Assembly (NCBI RefSeq): GCF_029395675.1
Contig: NZ_CP115184.1
Coordinates: 2,046,001-2,110,000 of the forward strand
Origin: Janibacter cremeus
GTDB lineage: Bacteria; Actinomycetota; Actinomycetes; Actinomycetales; Dermatophilaceae
Reading direction: 5' to 3'
Length of the DNA stretch: 64,000 nt
Shown here: positions 23,787 to 33,366 of the stretch, piece by piece
Numbering within the stretch: the stretch's first letter is position 1
Layout: each line of letters begins with the position of its first letter
Notes under the pieces: generated by a model
What the model saw: the letters and a program-made list of their open reading frames with translations, nothing else
The model's database searches: none
What the model was told of the DNA's origin: nothing
Made by a program: the position numbers and the translations under genes

Positions 23787-24635
23787 GTGGACGACTACCT
23801 GGCGATCAACCGCGCGAACTGGGACGACCGGACCGCGATCCACGTCGACTCCCCCGAGTACGACCTCGCCCGCTACCGCAGCGACCCGCAGGCCATCAGC
23901 GACGTCGTTAGCTTCGACCGGCCCCGCCTCGGCGACCTCGACGGCCTGCGGGCCGTGCACCTGCAGTGCCACATCGGCACCGACACGCTCTCCCTGCACC
24001 GCCTCGGCGCGCAGGTCATCGGTGTCGACCTCTCCCCCGCCGCGGTGACCGCCGCACGCGAGCTGGCCCGGGAGACCGGCGCGGAGATCGACTACGTCGT
24101 CTCCGACGTCTACGGGGCACCCGAGGCGCTGGCCGGGGTCGCCCCCTTCGACCTCGTGTACACGGGCATCGGCGCCCTGAACTGGCTGCCGGACATCGAT
24201 CGGTGGGCTGGCGTCGTGGTGGACCTCCTGCGGCCCGGCGGCCGCCTGCACCTGCGGGAGGGTCACCCGATGCTGTGGAGCCTCGACGACCCGCGCGAGG
24301 ACCGCCTGCTGGCCGTGGAGTACCCGTACTTCCAGACCGAGGCCCCGATGGTCTGGGACGAGGCCTCGACCTACGTAAGCACGGGCGAAGGGAGTGGCGC
24401 CCGAATCGGGGCGACCATCACCCACGAGTGGAACCACGGCTTGGGTGAGATCGTCACGGCGCTGCTCGACCACGGCATGCGCATCACCGGACTCGAGGAG
24501 CACGACAGCGTCCCCTACCTCGCGCTGGGCGACCAGATGGAGCCGCACCCGGACCACCCCGGCGAGTTCCGTCTCACCGAGCGTCGCGAGCGCCTGGCCG
24601 CGAGCTACACCCTGCAGGCGGTCAAGGAGCACTGA
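23787..24635 (+). CDS. Class I SAM-dependent methyltransferase
   Basis: 282-residue methyltransferase. The SAM-binding motif I is VHLQCHIGTDTLSLHRLGAQ, followed by GVDLSPAAVTAARELA (motif post-I) and FDLVYTGIGALNWLPD; then LRPGGRLHLREGHPMLW. The start (NRANWDDRTAIH) and end (RLAASYTLQAVK) match a common actinobacterial family of unknown substrate. GTG 23787 was chosen: a -10-like CATACT at 23775-23780 lies just upstream, so the transcript is probably leaderless. The last 14 bases overlap the convergent alpha/beta hydrolase gene. Confidence 0.85.
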   Translation: MDDYLAINRANWDDRTAIHVDSPEYDLARYRSDPQAISDVVSFDRPRLGDLDGLRAVHLQCHIGTDTLSLHRLGAQVIGVDLSPAAVTAARELARETGAEIDYVVSDVYGAPEALAGVAPFDLVYTGIGALNWLPDIDRWAGVVVDLLRPGGRLHLREGHPMLWSLDDPREDRLLAVEYPYFQTEAPMVWDEASTYVSTGEGSGARIGATITHEWNHGLGEIVTALLDHGMRITGLEEHDSVPYLALGDQMEPHPDHPGEFRLTERRERLAASYTLQAVKEH

Positions 24636-25452
24636 CGCCCACGTGGGCGTCGGCCAATCGGACGAGTGCCTCGACAACGGGGCGCCCGAACATCTGCGGG
24701 TCGTTGTGTCCCACCCTGTCGAGGGCCACCACCTCCTCGAGGCGCCCCGCGGTGTCGGCGACCCGGGCACTCTGCTCGGCCGGCACGATCTCGTCGTCGG
24801 TGCCGTACACGATCGTGGTCGGCACGTCGCTCGAGGTCACGTACGTCTCCACCGGGAACCGGTCGCGCATGAGCAGCCCCACGGGCAGGAAGGGGTAATG
24901 GTGTGAACCGACGTCGACGAAGCTGGTGAACGGCGAGCGCAGCAGCATCCCGGCAGGTGGCCGGTCCGCCTGCAGGCGCGCGACGACGCCCGTACCGATG
25001 GACTCGCCGAGATAGAGCGTCCGCCCGGGCGCGAAGCCCTCGCTACGCAACACCTCCACAGCAGCCGTGGCGTCCTTGGCGAGTCCCTCCTCCGAGGGGT
25101 TCCCGGGGTTGCCCCCGTAGCCGCGGTAGTCCATGAGGAGGACGGTGAACCCTTCGTCCACGAGCGCCCGTCCGATACCGATACGCCCGCCGCGGTTGCC
25201 GCCGTTGCCGGGTGCGTAGAGGACGGCCACCTCGCGGTCGGCGACACCCGCCCCGGGCTCGACGAGCCAAGCGGTCAGCTCCAGGTCGTCACTCGTCGTG
25301 AACGTCACCTCCCGCACGTCGTCGGGCGCGGTGACCGGGGAAGAGTCGGGGACGAAGACGAGCGAGCGCTGGAAGGCCCACGCCGCGCCGACGAGCACGG
25401 CGAGCACACCGACGACCAGCGCCGCAGCGATGCCCACTCGCCTGACCCACAT
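24622..25452 (-). CDS. Membrane-anchored alpha/beta hydrolase (BEM46/ABHD13-like)
   Basis: About 276 residues. One N-terminal hydrophobic helix (VGIAAALVVGVLAVLVGAAWAF) anchors the protein. The hydrolase domain follows: VLYAPGNGGNRGGR (oxyanion strand), MDYRGYGGNPGNPSE, nucleophile elbow YLGESIGTGVVA, acid YGTDDEIVPAEQ and the histidine in DRVGHNDPQMF. This is the arrangement of BEM46/ABHD13 hydrolases of unknown substrate. ATG 25452 was chosen; an in-frame GTG at 25473 would add seven residues. It overlaps the convergent methyltransferase by 14 bases. Confidence 0.85.
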   Translation of the reverse strand: MWVRRVGIAAALVVGVLAVLVGAAWAFQRSLVFVPDSSPVTAPDDVREVTFTTSDDLELTAWLVEPGAGVADREVAVLYAPGNGGNRGGRIGIGRALVDEGFTVLLMDYRGYGGNPGNPSEEGLAKDATAAVEVLRSEGFAPGRTLYLGESIGTGVVARLQADRPPAGMLLRSPFTSFVDVGSHHYPFLPVGLLMRDRFPVETYVTSSDVPTTIVYGTDDEIVPAEQSARVADTAGRLEEVVALDRVGHNDPQMFGRPVVEALVRLADAHVGVSAP

Positions 25453-25492
25453 GGTTCCATCGTTCCATCTCACCGGGGTCGCGGACGTGCAG

Positions 25493-27688
25493 TCAGCCGT
25501 TTCCTAGGAGGTCGCGGGCCGCGGCCTCGACGGTCTCCTCGGAGAGCAGCACCGTCAGAGCGGCGTCGCCCAGCGGGATGAAGCTGTCGTCGCTGGTCAC
25601 CCGAGCGATACGCCCGTCGAAGCGGCCGTCGACCAACGCCGTGACGACACCCTCCGACACCCCACCGGTTCGCCGGGTCTCGTCCACGACGAGGACACGA
25701 CCCGTCTCGTTCGCTTCCCGCAGGATGTCCTCCACCGGCAACGGGCGGAGCCACCGCAGGTCGACGACCCGGACGTGGATGTCCTCGGCCGCCAACGTGG
25801 CGGCGACCCGCAACGACATGTGCAGCCCGTTCCCGAACGTCACGATCGTCAGGTCATCGCCCTGACCGTAAGTACGGGCACGCCCCAGCACCGCTTCTTC
25901 CGAGGCACCGGGGGTCGGGTACGCAGCAGCCCACTCACCGTCACCCGGTTCGTAGAGGTCTGTGGTGTGGTATAGCGCGATCGGTTCCAGGAAGACACTC
26001 GTCGCGCCGTCCGTCCGCGCTGCCATCAGACAGGTCCGCATCATTGCTGCCGCGTCATCCGGCCGGGATGGTGAGGCCACCACAAGACCGGGGATGTCGA
26101 GCAGCACCCCGAGCGCGTTGTCGTTGTGGAAGTGACCACCAAATCCCTTCTGGTAGCCGTACCCGGCGACCCGGACGACCATCGGGTTGGTGTACTGGCC
26201 CTCCGAGAAGAAGGGCAATGTCGCGGCTTCGCCGCGCAGTTGGTCCTCTGCATTGTGGAGATAGGCCAGGTACTGGATCTCCGGCACGGGCAGGAGGCCG
26301 GAGACACCGGCCCCGAGCGCCACCCCGAGGATGGACTGCTCGTCGAGCACGGTGTCGAAGACGCGCGCAGGACCGAGGCGTCGCTGCAGGGTGCGGGTGA
26401 CACCGTAGACACCCCCCTTGCGGGCGACATCCTCTCCGAAAACCAGCAACCCCGGATCCGAGACAGCCCCGTCCAGTAGGGCCCGGTTGACGGCCTGCGC
26501 CACCGTCAACGGCCCCTCGTCCTCGGGTAGCCGCTTGCCGAAGACCACCAGACGGGCATCACGCTCCACGGGACGTCCCGCCGCTGCGGCCACCGTGTCC
26601 GGGTCCGGCCATGCCAGGGGCGTCATCACCTCCGCCGCGGAGGACAGCTTCGGCAGGGCGATGACTTCCTCCGCGGTGGTCCTGACCTCCTGTCGCACGG
26701 ACTCGTACCACTGGACCACATCCTCGGCCGAGAGCGTTCCAGCGGACACCAGCAACCGGGCCGTCGCCAACAACGGGTCCCGGTCCAGATCGTCGGCGAT
26801 CTCAGCCGGACGTCGGTACGCCGACTCCACGTCCGAGCCGGCGTGACCCATCAGGCGAACGGTCCCCAGATGCAGGAATGCAGGCTTGCGCTGAGTCCGG
26901 ACGTAGTGCGCCGCCTCCCGTGACACCCGGAGCGCCTCGGCCAGATCACACCCGTCAGCCTCGAAGTAGGCCAACCCCGGACGCTGCCCGAATGCCGTCT
27001 CGATCCAGCCCTTCGGAGTCTGCACGCTGATCCCGATGCCGTTGTCCTCGCACACGAAGAGCAGTGGCATGGGCAGTCCTTGGTACGACGCCTGGATCGC
27101 CGCGTTGATCGCTCCGACTGCCGTGGAGTGGTTGGCCGACGCGTCACCGAAACTGCAGACCACCACGGAGTCCTCCGGCCAGGAGCACTCGACGCCGAGC
27201 TTGCTCGCCCTGGCCAACGAGAACGCCACTCCCATCGCCCGGGGTAGGTGGGACGCGATCGTCGAGGTCTGCGGGATCACAGCCAGGTCGTGGTGCCCGA
27301 AGACCTTGTGCCTCCCTCCCGAGATCGGCTCGGAGGCAGCACCGACCAGTCCGAGCAAGACGTCGCGGACGGCATCGTGGTCGGGCACCTGGGTCGCCCG
27401 ATGGACGTAGAAGCCTCCGGAGCGGTAATGCAGCAGGGCCGGATCCGTGGGACGCAGAGCAGCAGCCACGGCCGCGTTCCCCTCGTGCCCCGACGAGCCG
27501 ATCGTGTAGAAGCCCTCTCCCCGGCCGCGCAGCCAGCGCGCCGCCAGGTCGAGGTGCCGACTGCGCAGCTGCGATTCGAAGAGTCCCAGCGCCTCCCGGG
27601 GGGCCAACCACTCGGGCAGGCCGGCCCCCGGCTCACTGACGAGGGACCTCGCCCCGTCAGTGAAGGAGGTGTCGATCGGTTCGCTCAT
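25493..27688 (-). CDS. 2-oxoacid dehydrogenase E1, alpha and beta fused
   Basis: 731-residue ThDP enzyme joining E1-alpha and E1-beta. The alpha part has YTIGSSGHEGNAAVAAAL, HYRSGGFYVHR, the ThDP motif GDASANHSTAVGAIN and VRLMGHAGSD. The beta part has VAQAVNRALLDGAVSDPG, LVFGEDVARKGGVYGVT, DTVLDEQSILGVALGAG and the C-terminal VVDLRWLRPLPVEDIL. It resembles branched-chain or oxoadipate-type dehydrogenases; no E2 or E3 is in the window. It is the last gene of an eight-gene unit and starts on the stop of the ALDH7 gene (ATGA). In that context it may convert a 2-oxoacid such as 2-oxoadipate to an acyl-CoA; this assignment is inference. Confidence 0.85.
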   Translation of the reverse strand: MSEPIDTSFTDGARSLVSEPGAGLPEWLAPREALGLFESQLRSRHLDLAARWLRGRGEGFYTIGSSGHEGNAAVAAALRPTDPALLHYRSGGFYVHRATQVPDHDAVRDVLLGLVGAASEPISGGRHKVFGHHDLAVIPQTSTIASHLPRAMGVAFSLARASKLGVECSWPEDSVVVCSFGDASANHSTAVGAINAAIQASYQGLPMPLLFVCEDNGIGISVQTPKGWIETAFGQRPGLAYFEADGCDLAEALRVSREAAHYVRTQRKPAFLHLGTVRLMGHAGSDVESAYRRPAEIADDLDRDPLLATARLLVSAGTLSAEDVVQWYESVRQEVRTTAEEVIALPKLSSAAEVMTPLAWPDPDTVAAAAGRPVERDARLVVFGKRLPEDEGPLTVAQAVNRALLDGAVSDPGLLVFGEDVARKGGVYGVTRTLQRRLGPARVFDTVLDEQSILGVALGAGVSGLLPVPEIQYLAYLHNAEDQLRGEAATLPFFSEGQYTNPMVVRVAGYGYQKGFGGHFHNDNALGVLLDIPGLVVASPSRPDDAAAMMRTCLMAARTDGATSVFLEPIALYHTTDLYEPGDGEWAAAYPTPGASEEAVLGRARTYGQGDDLTIVTFGNGLHMSLRVAATLAAEDIHVRVVDLRWLRPLPVEDILREANETGRVLVVDETRRTGGVSEGVVTALVDGRFDGRIARVTSDDSFIPLGDAALTVLLSEETVEAAARDLLGNG

Positions 27689-29220
27689 ACCGAGAAGTCG
27701 ACCCCTTGGGCCAGCGGGAGCTCCCCCGAGTAGTTGATCGTGTTGGTGGCACGGCGCATGTATCCCCGCCACGCATCGAAGCCCGACTCGCGGCCGCCGC
27801 CGGTCTCCTTCTCTCCCCCAAAGGCACCGCCGATCTCGGCACCGGACGTGCCGATGTTGATGTTGACGATGCCGCAGTCCGACCCTTCGGAGGAGAGGTA
27901 GATCTCGCTCTCGGCCTGGTCCTGCGTGAACAGCGCCGACGACAGCCCCTGCGGGACATCGTTGTTCAGCGCGATCGCGTCCGCGAACTCCTCGTAGTCC
28001 AGAACGTAGAGGACGGGGGCGAAGGTTTCCTGCGTGACGACTTCACTCTGCTCCGGCATCCGTACCACCGCCGGCCGCACATAGTAGGCATCCGTCGCCT
28101 CATCGGCGAGAACCCGCTCGCCACCGACGACGATCTTGCCTCCCGCTGCCTGCGCCTTCTCCAGCGCGGCCTGCATCGCGGCATACGCATCGCCGTGGAC
28201 CAGCGGCCCGACCAAGGTGCCGTGCGCCAGCGGGTCCCCGATCGGCAGACGCTCGTATGCCTCGACAAGTCGCTCTGTCAGTTCCTCGACGATCGAGGAA
28301 TGGGCGATGACCCGGCGCATGGTGGTGCACCGCTGTCCCGCGGTACCCGCTGCAGCGAAGACGATGCCACGCAGGGTCAAGTCCAAGTCCGCGGTCGGTG
28401 ACACGATCGCGGCGTTGTTTCCACCGAGTTCGAGCAGCGACCGACCGAACCGGTTGGCGACGCGCGGCCCTACGGCCCGGCCCATGCGAGTCGATCCCGT
28501 GGCACTGACCATCGCGACACCGGAGTTGTCGACAAGCGACTCGCCGATTTCCGGCCCGCCGACCACCACCTGGCTGACGTCAGCGGGCGCACCCGACTCC
28601 TCGAGCGCGCGCGACAGCAGTGCTGCCGATGCCCATGCGCACAGCGGCGCCTGCTCCGACGGTTTCCAGATGACGGTGTCACCGCATACAAGTGCGACGG
28701 CGGTGTTCCACGACCAGACCGCCACCGGGAAGTTGAAGGCGCTGATCACCCCGACCACCCCAAGCGGGTGCCACGTCTCCATCAGGCGGTGTCCCGGACG
28801 CTCGGAGACCGAGGTACTGCCGTAGAGCTGCCGCGACAGGCCCACGGCGAAGTCGCAGATATCGATCATCTCCTGCACCTCACCCAGCGCTTCCGAGGTG
28901 ATCTTGCCGACCTCAAGACTCACGAGCGTCCCGAGGTCCTCCTTGTGCTCCGTCAGCAGCTCGCCGAACCGCTTGATGACGGCACCGCGCTGGGGTGCTG
29001 GGACCTTGCGCCACTGCAGAAAGGCCTGGTGCGAGCGACGAACCGCCTCGTCGACGTCGTCCGTCGTTCCCCACCGGATCCCTCCGAGGGACTCGCCGTT
29101 GATGGGAGAACGGTGCGGCCGGTCACCGGCAATACGCTCCGGGTCGACGCCGCAGCGCTTCGCGGCATCATGTGCTTGCTGCTGCAAGGACTCCGCCGTC
29201 GGGATCTGGTTGCGGGACAT
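27685..29220 (-). CDS. ALDH7-type aldehyde dehydrogenase (aminoadipate-semialdehyde-like)
   Basis: 511-residue NAD-dependent aldehyde dehydrogenase. The catalytic cysteine is in AGQRCTTMRR, the general-base Glu in LELGGNNAAIV, and ISAFNFPVAVWSWNTAVALVCG, IWKPSEQAPL and SATGSTRMGRAVGP are the family stretches. INIGTSGAEIGGAFGGEKETGGGRESG near the end is the ALDH7 (antiquitin/AmaB) pattern, suggesting oxidation of L-2-aminoadipate semialdehyde (from piperideine-6-carboxylate). Other ALDH7 substrates, such as betaine aldehyde, remain possible. Start ATG 29220. The stop overlaps the E1 gene; the DAO-family oxidase is 18 bases upstream. Confidence 0.87.
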   Translation of the reverse strand: MSRNQIPTAESLQQQAHDAAKRCGVDPERIAGDRPHRSPINGESLGGIRWGTTDDVDEAVRRSHQAFLQWRKVPAPQRGAVIKRFGELLTEHKEDLGTLVSLEVGKITSEALGEVQEMIDICDFAVGLSRQLYGSTSVSERPGHRLMETWHPLGVVGVISAFNFPVAVWSWNTAVALVCGDTVIWKPSEQAPLCAWASAALLSRALEESGAPADVSQVVVGGPEIGESLVDNSGVAMVSATGSTRMGRAVGPRVANRFGRSLLELGGNNAAIVSPTADLDLTLRGIVFAAAGTAGQRCTTMRRVIAHSSIVEELTERLVEAYERLPIGDPLAHGTLVGPLVHGDAYAAMQAALEKAQAAGGKIVVGGERVLADEATDAYYVRPAVVRMPEQSEVVTQETFAPVLYVLDYEEFADAIALNNDVPQGLSSALFTQDQAESEIYLSSEGSDCGIVNINIGTSGAEIGGAFGGEKETGGGRESGFDAWRGYMRRATNTINYSGELPLAQGVDFSV

Positions 29221-29238
29221 GGTGATTGCTCCTTCGAA

Positions 29239-30405
29239 TCAGACGATGTTGAGTTCAGGTCGAATATCTGCACCGTTGAATCTCTCGAGATCCAACGCAC
29301 TGACGTCGATGATCGGGTCACGCTCGAGATACAGGTCGCGCATGACCTCTCCGACCGCGGGCCCCATGAGGAAACCGTGACCGGAGAACCCACACGCATA
29401 GAGGAAGCCCGGGACCGTCCTGGAGCGGCCGATGAGCGCGTTGTGGTCGGGAGTCATCTCGTAGAGACCTGCCCACCCGCTCTGGATGCCGATGTCGGTG
29501 ACGGCTGGAACCCGTCGGTCCATGGCCTCGGCCAAGGAGGGGAGCCAGCCGCTGTCCCGGCTGGTGTCGAAGCTCCACGAGTCCTTGTCCTCCGACATCC
29601 CGATGAGCAGGCCGGGCCCCTCGTTGTGGAAGTAGAGGCTCGACGAGAAGTCGATGGTGAAGGGAGTGTCCGGAGCGAGGTCGGGGACGGCCTCGGTGAT
29701 CAGGATCTGTCGTCGCAGTGGCTCCACGGGCAAGGAGACCCCCGCCCAGGCCCCGACGTCCTTCGCCCACGGGCCGGCAGCACAGATGACCGAAGAGGTC
29801 GCTATTGCCCCGGCCGACGTGTGCACCTTCCGGATCTCCTGACCCTCGGTGGAGATTCCGGTCGCCGCAACACCGGTCACAATGGTCACTCCGGCTGCTC
29901 GTGCACGCCGCGCATACCCCTGCACCACGGACTCCGGGGTGCAGTGACCCGCTCGTGGCGACCAGAGGGCTGCCCGCACTCCAGCCGTGTCGATCAGCGG
30001 AGACAGCCTCTGCGCCTCCTCGGCCGAGATCATCCGGCTGTCCACTCCCATCGCCTGCTGGAGCTCGGCGTTGCGGGTGAACGTCTCGACGTGGTCGTCG
30101 TTGTCCAGCAGGAAGAGGTACCCCACCTGGTGCAGGTCGATGGACTGGTCGAACTCCTGCTCGAAACGTTCGAAGGTGTCCAGACTGTACCTACCCAGAG
30201 CGATGTTGATCTCGTCGGAGAAGACGGCACGGATGCCGCCCGCGGCCCGAGCGGTCGAGCCCTCACCGAGGGTGTCCTTCTCCACGAGGACCACGCGCTC
30301 CACACCTGCACTCGCGAGGTGGTACGCGGTGCTCACGCCCATCACTCCACCGCCGATGATCACGACGTCCGCTTCCGCGGGGAGCGTGTTCTTCCGATTG
30401 TTCAC
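29239..30405 (-). CDS. FAD-dependent amino-acid oxidoreductase (DAO family)
   Basis: 388-residue flavoenzyme of the DAO/sarcosine-oxidase family. The dinucleotide fold is VVIIGGGVMGVSTAYHLASAG with LVEKDTLGEGSTARAAGGIR, where sarcosine-oxidase-type enzymes attach or bind FAD. AAGPWAKDVGAWAGVSLPVEPLRRQIL, MTPDHNALIG and the end GFSGHGFLMGPAVGEVM are typical of the family. It would oxidise a secondary or primary amino acid (sarcosine, N-methyl amino acid, proline or pipecolate type) to an imine. GTG 30405 has AGGAGGA seven bases upstream. It lies between the importer and the ALDH7 gene, fitting imine to semialdehyde to acid. Confidence 0.85.
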   Translation of the reverse strand: MNNRKNTLPAEADVVIIGGGVMGVSTAYHLASAGVERVVLVEKDTLGEGSTARAAGGIRAVFSDEINIALGRYSLDTFERFEQEFDQSIDLHQVGYLFLLDNDDHVETFTRNAELQQAMGVDSRMISAEEAQRLSPLIDTAGVRAALWSPRAGHCTPESVVQGYARRARAAGVTIVTGVAATGISTEGQEIRKVHTSAGAIATSSVICAAGPWAKDVGAWAGVSLPVEPLRRQILITEAVPDLAPDTPFTIDFSSSLYFHNEGPGLLIGMSEDKDSWSFDTSRDSGWLPSLAEAMDRRVPAVTDIGIQSGWAGLYEMTPDHNALIGRSRTVPGFLYACGFSGHGFLMGPAVGEVMRDLYLERDPIIDVSALDLERFNGADIRPELNIV

Positions 30406-30433
30406 GGGGTTCCTCCTGCGCCGTCCTGGGTCA

Positions 30434-31276
30434 TCAGTCGCCGATGAGGCGAGCTTCACCGGGCTCGGCAGCCGACTCGTCCAGATCGTGCTCGACGAGG
30501 ATCTCCGCCAAACGACCGCTCTCGCGCAGCTCGACAATGTCCTCGTTGAAGGCCTCCAGCATGGCTTCGTTGTCCTTGGGCAGCGGGAAGGTGGACTGCG
30601 CGCCCTCCATGGAGGCCGCAACCTCCTTGAACTTGTCCGCGACCACGACGTCGATCGACTCGTCATCCACGTTGTAGACGCCGGAACCGAAGCTGTCCAC
30701 GGCGTAGTCGATCCGGCCGCTCTCGAGGTCCTGGTACATGTTCTGCGGTGAGCTGTAGATCTTCATGGAGTCACCTGTGTAAGCCTCCATGTCCGCCACC
30801 CACAGGTAGCCGTCAACCGTACCGACCTTCTCCCCCTTCAGCTCCGGTATCTCCGTGGGCGCGTCCTTGCCGATGATGGCCATCTGGTCGGTGTAAATGG
30901 GGCCTGTCAGGTTGACGACCTTGGCCCTGTCGGCGGTGCGATACCAGTTGGCGGCCGCGACATCGGCGCGGCCGGTCTGCACGGCCGGGATGACAGCGGA
31001 CGCAGCGGCCGGCTGGACCACGACCTCGAGGCACTCCATCGCGGCGATCTCGTCCAAGATCGCACCGTCGACACCCTTGAGCTGCTCTCCCTCGACCTGT
31101 GTGAACGGCGGAAGGTCGTAGGCCGAGACGGTGAGTTCTCCTTCCGTCATGGTGTTGAACTCGTGGGCAGGTGTGCAGTCCCCGCCGGCACTGTCGCTGC
31201 CGCCCGTGCTGCCACATGCTGAGAGCAGTGCGGTGCTGGTGGCCAGTGCTGCGGCGAGGGCAAGTCGCTTGGACAT
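30434..31276 (-). CDS. Amino-acid ABC transporter substrate-binding lipoprotein
   Basis: 280-residue family-3 solute-binding protein. Signal peptide with lipobox LLSAC near residue 20, then a linker (GSTGGSDSAGGD). The domain shows GELTVSAYDLPPFTQ, LKGVDGAILDEIAAM, AVQTGRADVAAANWYRT, KGEKVGTVDGYLW and YQDLESGRIDYAVD, typical of polar amino-acid binders. Two permeases and one ATPase lie directly upstream, making a complete importer for the substrate of this catabolic cluster. Confidence 0.92.
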   Translation of the reverse strand: MSKRLALAAALATSTALLSACGSTGGSDSAGGDCTPAHEFNTMTEGELTVSAYDLPPFTQVEGEQLKGVDGAILDEIAAMECLEVVVQPAAASAVIPAVQTGRADVAAANWYRTADRAKVVNLTGPIYTDQMAIIGKDAPTEIPELKGEKVGTVDGYLWVADMEAYTGDSMKIYSSPQNMYQDLESGRIDYAVDSFGSGVYNVDDESIDVVVADKFKEVAASMEGAQSTFPLPKDNEAMLEAFNEDIVELRESGRLAEILVEHDLDESAAEPGEARLIGD

Positions 31277-31319
31277 GTTTTCTCCTTGGGTGGGGTGCTG
31301 CGGTTGGAGTCGGTTGGGA

Positions 31320-31973
31320 TTACAGGTGTCGGGACAGACGCATTTCGACCCGTTCAGTCAGGAAGCTCATGGGGATGGTGATCGCCAGGTACATCAACCC
31401 AGCGAGGACGAGCACGCTCATGTAGCGGAACGTCGACGACCCGATGGAGTACGCAGTGGCGAGGAGCTCAGGCAGCGCGATCGTGTAGGCAAGGGCCGTG
31501 GCCTGGAAGATCAGGATGGAGAAGCCCATGAGGGAGGGGACCGCGACCCGCATCCCCTGGGGGATGACGATGAACCGGAGGATGTCGAGCCGGGCCATGT
31601 TGAGTGCTTCTGCGGCCTCAACCTCACCGGCCGGCACGGATTGCAGACCACCCCGGATGATCTCACTCGTGTAGGCGGCGCTGGTCAGGGTCAGTGCTAC
31701 CGCGGCAGAGACGAAGGAGCCGAAGGAGAGACCGAGGTCGGGCAGCCCGAAGTAGACGATCTGCAGCATGACCAGTGCCGGCATGCCGCGCCCGATCTCG
31801 ACGAGGACGATCGCCCCCGCCCGCGCGACCCGGCCGCCCGATCCGTTCGCGATGGCGAGCACGAGACCCAACGGGATCCCTAGACCGAGACTGATCGCCG
31901 CCAATTGCACACTGACGAGAAGTCCTTCGAGGAGGTCGGGGAAGTACGAGCTCCAGTCGGAGATGACGTTCAT
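31320..31973 (-). CDS. Amino-acid ABC transporter permease (second)
   Basis: 217-residue HisM/GlnP-type permease with about five hydrophobic helices (LLVSVQLAAISLGLGIPLGLVLA; AAVALTLTSAAYTSEIIRGGL). The cytoplasmic EAA loop is GEVEAAEALNMARLDILRFIVIPQGMR. The start ATG lies within the stop of the preceding permease gene (ATGA overlap), showing coupled translation. Confidence 0.9.
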   Translation of the reverse strand: MNVISDWSSYFPDLLEGLLVSVQLAAISLGLGIPLGLVLAIANGSGGRVARAGAIVLVEIGRGMPALVMLQIVYFGLPDLGLSFGSFVSAAVALTLTSAAYTSEIIRGGLQSVPAGEVEAAEALNMARLDILRFIVIPQGMRVAVPSLMGFSILIFQATALAYTIALPELLATAYSIGSSTFRYMSVLVLAGLMYLAITIPMSFLTERVEMRLSRHL

Positions 31974-32614
31974 CGCGCCACCCTCTTCTGCAGTCGAGCG
32001 TCCAGGGTTCTGGATCCCCACGCACTGAGGACCGAGAGGACCACGTAGACCGCACCAGCGGTCAGGAAGGGGCCGATCGCATCGGCCTCGGAGCGAGATT
32101 CGACGTTGGCGAAGTAGAGCATCTCGTTCACCCCGATCGTGAAGGCGATGGAGGAATCCTTGAGCAGGCCGATGCCGTAGGTGGCCGCTGCGGGGATCGA
32201 TACACGGACCACCTGCGGGCCGATAATGCGGCTCATCATGTCCGGGGACGACATGCCCAGGGCCATCGAGGCCTCATACTGCCCGCGATTGACCGCCGCC
32301 AGTCCGCCCCGGTAGATCTCTGCGAGATAGGCCGCCGAGATGACTCCCATCCCGAGAATGCCCGCGGTCAGGGGACTCAGCCGGATCCCCATCGGCGCCA
32401 ACCCGAAGAAGATGATGAACAACCAGACGATCGGGGGGATACCGCGCAGGACCTCGATCAGCAACCTCGCCGGGATCCTCGTGATCGCCCACGGCGACCG
32501 GCGGAGCAGGACCAGCGGGATGCCGCCCACCGCGCCCAGGGCCAGCGCTCCGAAGGTGAGCAGAAGCGTCGTCGGCAGACCACGCAATATGGAGAGGAGG
32601 ACCTCGGGCGTCAT
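31970..32614 (-). CDS. Amino-acid ABC transporter permease (first)
   Basis: 214-residue permease of the HisMQ type: [45 protein letters not shown] and EAA loop [24 protein letters not shown]. It overlaps the ATPase stop by four bases and the second permease by four bases. With its partner it forms the heterodimeric membrane channel of the importer. Confidence 0.9.
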   Translation of the reverse strand: MTPEVLLSILRGLPTTLLLTFGALALGAVGGIPLVLLRRSPWAITRIPARLLIEVLRGIPPIVWLFIIFFGLAPMGIRLSPLTAGILGMGVISAAYLAEIYRGGLAAVNRGQYEASMALGMSSPDMMSRIIGPQVVRVSIPAAATYGIGLLKDSSIAFTIGVNEMLYFANVESRSEADAIGPFLTAGAVYVVLSVLSAWGSRTLDARLQKRVAR

Positions 32615-33366
32615 CGATCCAGCACCGCCCGGAGGAACTGGCGGGTGCGTGCGTTGTCCGGCTGGGAGAAGATCTGCTCGGGTGCGCCCTGCTCGATGAT
32701 CCCACCATCTGCCATCACGACGAGGTGGTCGGAGACGTCCCGCGCGAACTGCATCTCGTGGGTGACCACGACCATCGTCATGCCCTCGTCGGCGAGCTCG
32801 CGCATGACTGCCAAGACCTCGAGGCCGAGCTCGGGATCGAGGGCACTGGTCGGCTCGTCGAAGAGGATCACCTCGGGATCGAGAGCGAGCGCACGGGCGA
32901 TGGCTATCCGTTGTTGTTGACCCCCAGAGCACCGGCTGGGGTACTGGGTCGGTTTGTCGGCGAGGCCGACTCGGTCGAGCAGCTCCAGGCCACGGGCCTC
33001 CGCCTCCTTCCGGGAACGCCCCAGGACACGCTGCTGCGGGAGCACGATGTTCTGCAGGACGGACAGGTGGGGAAACAGGTTGAAGGATTGGAAGACCATC
33101 CCCAAGCTGCGCCTGAGCTGCCTGACGTCGGCACTCTTGATCTTGGTGGACGCGTCGATGGTCGTGGTCTGGACCTTGAAGCTGCCCGAGTCCGGCCTCT
33201 CGAGAAGATTCAAACAGCGCAGCAAGGTGCTCTTGCCGGCCCCGCTGGGGCCGATGACCGCGGCGACCTCTCCCTCCGCCACCTGAAGACTCACGTCGTT
33301 CAGGACGACGTGGTCCCCGTACTGCTTGCAGAGCGAGCGGACATCAATCACGGGCTGCGTCGTCAT
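32611..33366 (-). CDS. Amino-acid ABC transporter ATP-binding protein
   Basis: 251-residue ATPase of the GlnQ/HisP type. Walker [11 protein letters not shown]-loop [11 protein letters not shown], signature CSGGQQQR (the usual L of LSGGQ is C here), Walker [15 protein letters not shown] and switch [10 protein letters not shown]. The start overlaps the stop of the flavin oxidoreductase and the end overlaps the first permease, so the importer is embedded in the catabolic operon. Confidence 0.93.
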   Translation of the reverse strand: MTTQPVIDVRSLCKQYGDHVVLNDVSLQVAEGEVAAVIGPSGAGKSTLLRCLNLLERPDSGSFKVQTTTIDASTKIKSADVRQLRRSLGMVFQSFNLFPHLSVLQNIVLPQQRVLGRSRKEAEARGLELLDRVGLADKPTQYPSRCSGGQQQRIAIARALALDPEVILFDEPTSALDPELGLEVLAVMRELADEGMTMVVVTHEMQFARDVSDHLVVMADGGIIEQGAPEQIFSQPDNARTRQFLRAVLDR

